Shown here piece by piece: positions 62,201 to 64,000 of a stretch of 64,000 bases of DNA. How positions within the stretch are numbered: position 1 is the first letter of the stretch; every line of letters starts with the position of its first letter. The notes under the pieces are model-generated. The model ran no database searches and had not been told where the DNA came from. It saw only the letters and a list, made by a program, of their open reading frames with translations. Made by a program: the position numbers and the translations under genes. Origin of the DNA: Opitutaceae bacterium (lineage in GTDB: Bacteria > Verrucomicrobiota > Verrucomicrobiia > Opitutales > Opitutaceae); NCBI GenBank assembly GCA_015075305.1, contig JABTUS010000001.1, forward strand, positions 310,001 to 374,000. The letters are read 5' to 3'.

Positions 62201-63389
62201 GATTCGCCCGCTGGATCTCAGGCTGCGTGAACCGCGGCCGCTCGTTGTATTCAGCTTCGGAATACAGGCGGATGCAGACCCCATCGGAAACGCGCCCCGC
62301 CCTCCCCGCCCGCTGGTCGGCGCTGGACTGCGAGACCGCCTCGATCGGCAGGCGCCGCGTGCGCGCCTGCGGAGCGTATCGGCTGAGCCGGGCGAGACCG
62401 GTGTCGACGACGTACCGGATGCCGGGAATCGTCAGCGAGGTTTCCGCAATGTTGGTCGCAAGCACCACCTTGCGGCGCTGGCTCGGGGAGAATACCTGCT
62501 GCTGCTCCGCATTGGACAGTCTTCCAAAGAGCGGAACCACTTCGATCCTGGAACCTGGGCCGGCGCCGCGTTCATCCAGCAGGTCACGCAGTTCGCGAAT
62601 GTCCCGCTCGCTCGGCAGGAAGACCAGCAGGTCGCCCTCGTCCGTCTCCGTCAGCACCTTCTCGATCGCCTGCGCCGCGCCATCCACATAGTGCAGCGCC
62701 TCAACCCGCGCGGATTGCTCGGCTCCGCGATCCGGCTCCTCGGGGTCCTCGACATAATCGCTGCCGAGTCCGTCGAGGGGGGAATAGACCAGATCGACGG
62801 GATGTGTCCGTCCGGAAACCTGGATGATCGGTGCGCCATCGAAAGCCTGGCTGAAAGCCTCGGTGTCGATCGTGGCCGAGGTGATGATGATCTTCAGCTC
62901 GGGGCGCCTGAATCGAAGGGTGCGCAAATGACCCAGCAGGAAATCGATGTTGAGCGATCGTTCGTGTGCCTCGTCAATGATGATGGTGTCATAGGCCCGC
63001 AGCATCGGGTCGCTCTGGACCTCCGCGAGGAGCATGCCATCGGTCAGGAACTTGATGACGGTGCCGCGCGAGGTGCGGTCATCGAAGCGGATCTTGCAGC
63101 CAACCGGTCCGCCCCATTCGACACCCAGTTCCTCCGCGACACGGCGCGACACCGACAATGCGGCGACGCGGCGCGGTTGCGTGCAGGCGATCATGCCGCG
63201 GCTTCCCCGACCCGCAACGAGGCACATCTTTGGAATCTGCGTCGTCTTGCCCGAGCCCGTTTCCCCGGCAAGAATCACCACGGGATGTTCCTGAAGCGTG
63301 GCGATGATCTCCCCGGCCCGCGCCGAAATCGGCAGGTCCGGCGGGAAGTCAACGCGGAAGGCAAAAGGCTTTTGATCTGGCTTTGGCAC
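59280..63389 (-). CDS. hrpA: ATP-dependent RNA helicase HrpA
   Basis: A 1369-residue DEAH-box helicase, close to the length of HrpA. Motif I GETGSGKT at 42-49, DEAH at 139-142, motif III SAT in IITSATIDTEAF, motif VI QRAGRAGR, followed by helicase-associated and OB-fold domains and the long HrpA-specific C-terminal part (YNFYAASLDSETRVSEAD, PALDWAVPGHLAARVEHRL). It acts on RNA and ribosome-related complexes, including rescue of collided ribosomes in E. coli. GTG start at 63389. A housekeeping gene outside the polysaccharide locus; it gives no hint of repeats or transfer. Confidence 0.93.
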   Translation of the reverse strand: MPKPDQKPFAFRVDFPPDLPISARAGEIIATLQEHPVVILAGETGSGKTTQIPKMCLVAGRGSRGMIACTQPRRVAALSVSRRVAEELGVEWGGPVGCKIRFDDRTSRGTVIKFLTDGMLLAEVQSDPMLRAYDTIIIDEAHERSLNIDFLLGHLRTLRFRRPELKIIITSATIDTEAFSQAFDGAPIIQVSGRTHPVDLVYSPLDGLGSDYVEDPEEPDRGAEQSARVEALHYVDGAAQAIEKVLTETDEGDLLVFLPSERDIRELRDLLDERGAGPGSRIEVVPLFGRLSNAEQQQVFSPSQRRKVVLATNIAETSLTIPGIRYVVDTGLARLSRYAPQARTRRLPIEAVSQSSADQRAGRAGRVSDGVCIRLYSEAEYNERPRFTQPEIQRANLADVILRLKAFGLGDVERFPFINPPAGKAIRSGYALLEELGALTPPNVKSGNDAAPDSAAVSTEGNRTLTPLGQELARLPVDPTVGRMILQARKEKCLKEVLVIAAGLSVQDPRERPLDKQAAADAAHRRFRHPESDFLTLLAIWNAYHAQFERLSQARLRKFCHEHFLSYVRLREWRDIHGQLTDVLEQRSDFAATSVFDGLPSIDSAAAETLMSYGGSGYRAIHRSVLTGLLGNVARWDEENRAYKATHDRRVALFPGSVLFRREDSRKRGRDGAPEKKAVRVPPWIMSSEIVETSRLYARTCARIDPAWVMDLAGHVVRTSHSEPFWSADTGRVMVKERTRLYGLELDTRAVGYGRIDPVHATEIFIREGLVADTITWPFDFLIHNREVRQQVEDVLTRTRNAGYLNLDEALYNFYAASLDSETRVSEADPDARPRGVSTVAELVDLVRHRRATDPDFMHVRAEDLREPEALEHDHSAFPEALPLENRALPLQYAYKPGADDDGVNLEVSVHDARRLTPAALDWAVPGHLAARVEHRLRALPKDHRRLFVPLAESVKTVTAGVASLARLRDPAGTFEEVLAEHLFDRYQLRVDPAYWSDRPIPGHLRVRVSVQDDDGNVLVASRDLEEVKSVLAKRAREASESVAREDPDAWRLARRRWERPESVAWEFDAIPPRVPVTEQAGVVVHAFPALVAGETGVALRLVRSEEDARGTTRRGLRRLLELSLRYDLAWLEKELRALRQLGPLASTLAPAAMMQEDAHVSIRRWVGDPARVAALTRPAFESAVESAKADLRGIVPKLADLLKEILGLRQALLVAPHPYPNLARDVQALLPPDFVRRIPYERLHHLTRYLQAMQVRNERWRKNPAKDRERGEMLAPYAAEATRRSFEDPVRWMVEEFRVSLFAQELGTAEPVSAVKLDRALKDEGGVEEKVSSPPQPKPPPMMAPISQTPAKKSQLKDLGSLASLFRR

Positions 63390-63421
63390 GGTGTAATCGC
63401 GGGAATGTCCCTTCCCTAACG

Positions 63422-63949
63422 ATGGCTGGCAAGTTCGACGCTCCTCCTCCTCTCCCGCACGAAGTCCTCGAACGGGTGCTCCGTGTCTCGCAGATTGACG
63501 GTCGGATGCTCTTGTTCATCGCAGGCGGTTTCGCGCTTGTCTCCGCCTACGCCGGCGACGCGCTCGGCGCGATCGTCGGCTGCTGCGCCGCGGGAGCAGG
63601 GGCCCTCGAGCTTCATGGTGCCGGTCGCTTGCGTTCCGGCAGCATCGCGGGCATCCGGGATCTTGTCAGGAGTCAATTGCTTCTGCTGGGCGTGATCTTC
63701 GGCTACGTCGGGTATCAACTGGGCAATTTTCAACCGGAGGCCATCCTGTCGGCGGTGACGCCGGCACTCAAGGAGCGGTTCACAGAAATGGGCATCAGCT
63801 CTGATCAATATCTGCCGATCCTCAGGCAATCCTACTATTTCGGCTACGTCGCGGTCGCGCTGGTCTCCCTCGTCTATCAAGGCAGTCTGGCACTCTACTA
63901 CCGCCGGTCGCGCAGGGTGATTGCGCGCGCATTTGAAGATTCGGATTGA
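63422..63949 (+). CDS. Small membrane protein of unknown function
   Basis: A 175-residue protein read away from hrpA, with 32 bp between the starts. Hydrophobic segments: MLLFIAGGFALVSAYAGDAL, AIVGCCAAGAGALELHGAG, LLLLGVIFGYVGYQLG and YFGYVAVALVSLVYQGSLALYY, so three to four membrane helices, with a basic YRRSRRVIARA C-terminus. Family not recognised. The frame also opens at 63383, but the ATG at 63422 avoids overlap with hrpA. Confidence 0.72.
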   Translation: MAGKFDAPPPLPHEVLERVLRVSQIDGRMLLFIAGGFALVSAYAGDALGAIVGCCAAGAGALELHGAGRLRSGSIAGIRDLVRSQLLLLGVIFGYVGYQLGNFQPEAILSAVTPALKERFTEMGISSDQYLPILRQSYYFGYVAVALVSLVYQGSLALYYRRSRRVIARAFEDSD

Positions 63950-64000
63950 TGGGACAGGTAGCCCGGTGCCGCAACTGGCAATGGCACCGCACCGTCCCGC

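Noticed and set aside
61449-63419. Plus-strand ORF of 656 codons opposite hrpA
   Set aside because: Antisense shadow of the helicase gene.
1-64000. tRNA or rRNA genes
   Set aside because: None noticed by eye on either strand; a covariance-model scan would be needed to exclude a divergent tRNA.

Overview
The window is about 64 kb of GC-rich DNA from a Gram-negative bacterium, most probably a member of the Verrucomicrobiota of Opitutaceae type. That placement is an inference from the gene content and the style of the intergenic repeats; no rRNA or other decisive marker is present. Almost everything between 0 and 50 kb lies on the minus strand and belongs to one large exopolysaccharide or O-antigen locus read from right to left.

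Layout, right to left. 63.4-59.3 kb: an HrpA-type DEAH helicase, with a small divergent membrane-protein gene at the edge. 58.9-51.9 kb: a 2325-residue secreted protein with an FN3 domain and 16 tandem domains of about 100 residues. 51.8-51.0 kb: two convergent, related, one-TM small proteins. 51.0-50.1 kb: an AT-rich leader with no gene. 50.1-42.1 kb: the head of the polysaccharide locus: NusG-like antiterminator, initiating sugar-phosphate transferase, Gfo/Idh dehydrogenase, acetyltransferase and aminotransferase (with the 6-dehydrogenase at 1.9-3.2 kb these make a UDP-GlcNAc(3NAc)A-type sugar), a FemAB/GNAT protein and a Wzc/GumC chain-length protein with a dead nucleotide site. 40.9-24.2 kb: glycosyltransferases, a deacetylase-glycosyltransferase fusion, a VpsJ-like protein, a frameshifted asparagine synthase, an O-antigen ligase/polymerase, a polysaccharide deacetylase and a badly frameshifted acyltransferase. 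23.1-20.7 kb: an MBOAT O-acyltransferase and its AlgX/DltD-like partner. 20.4-19.0 kb: an IS4-type element. 18.9-13.8 kb: an AT-richer block with a beta-helix protein, a Wzx flippase and a glycosyltransferase. 13.5-8.6 kb: four sugar or methyl transferases and a DUF218 protein. 8.1-3.9 kb: a patch of selfish genes (VapBC-like, ParE-like with antitoxin, IS110 element, Rpn nuclease). 3.2-0 kb: nucleotide-sugar dehydrogenase, a glycosyltransferase and the start of an ABC-2 polysaccharide permease.

The most unusual feature is a mosaic repeat family that fills nearly every loose intergenic gap. It has more than 50 copies of a 24-bp arm (module A), a tandem CGCGGAG module (B), a module at gene 3' ends (D) and short GAGGTC-like runs. 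In most gaps, forward copies come first and reverse copies last, often around a MITE-like unit of about 145 bp. Small mobile or addiction genes (ParE pair, VapBC pair, GxxExxY gene) sit between direct copies of this mosaic. The IS110 element has interrupted one repeat copy exactly at a CT dinucleotide, which fixes its ends and reveals a candidate bridge RNA whose four guide stretches match the donor and target flanks.

Three genes carry frameshifts (acyltransferase, asparagine synthase, beta-helix protein). Whether these are real decay or assembly errors cannot be decided from the sequence alone.
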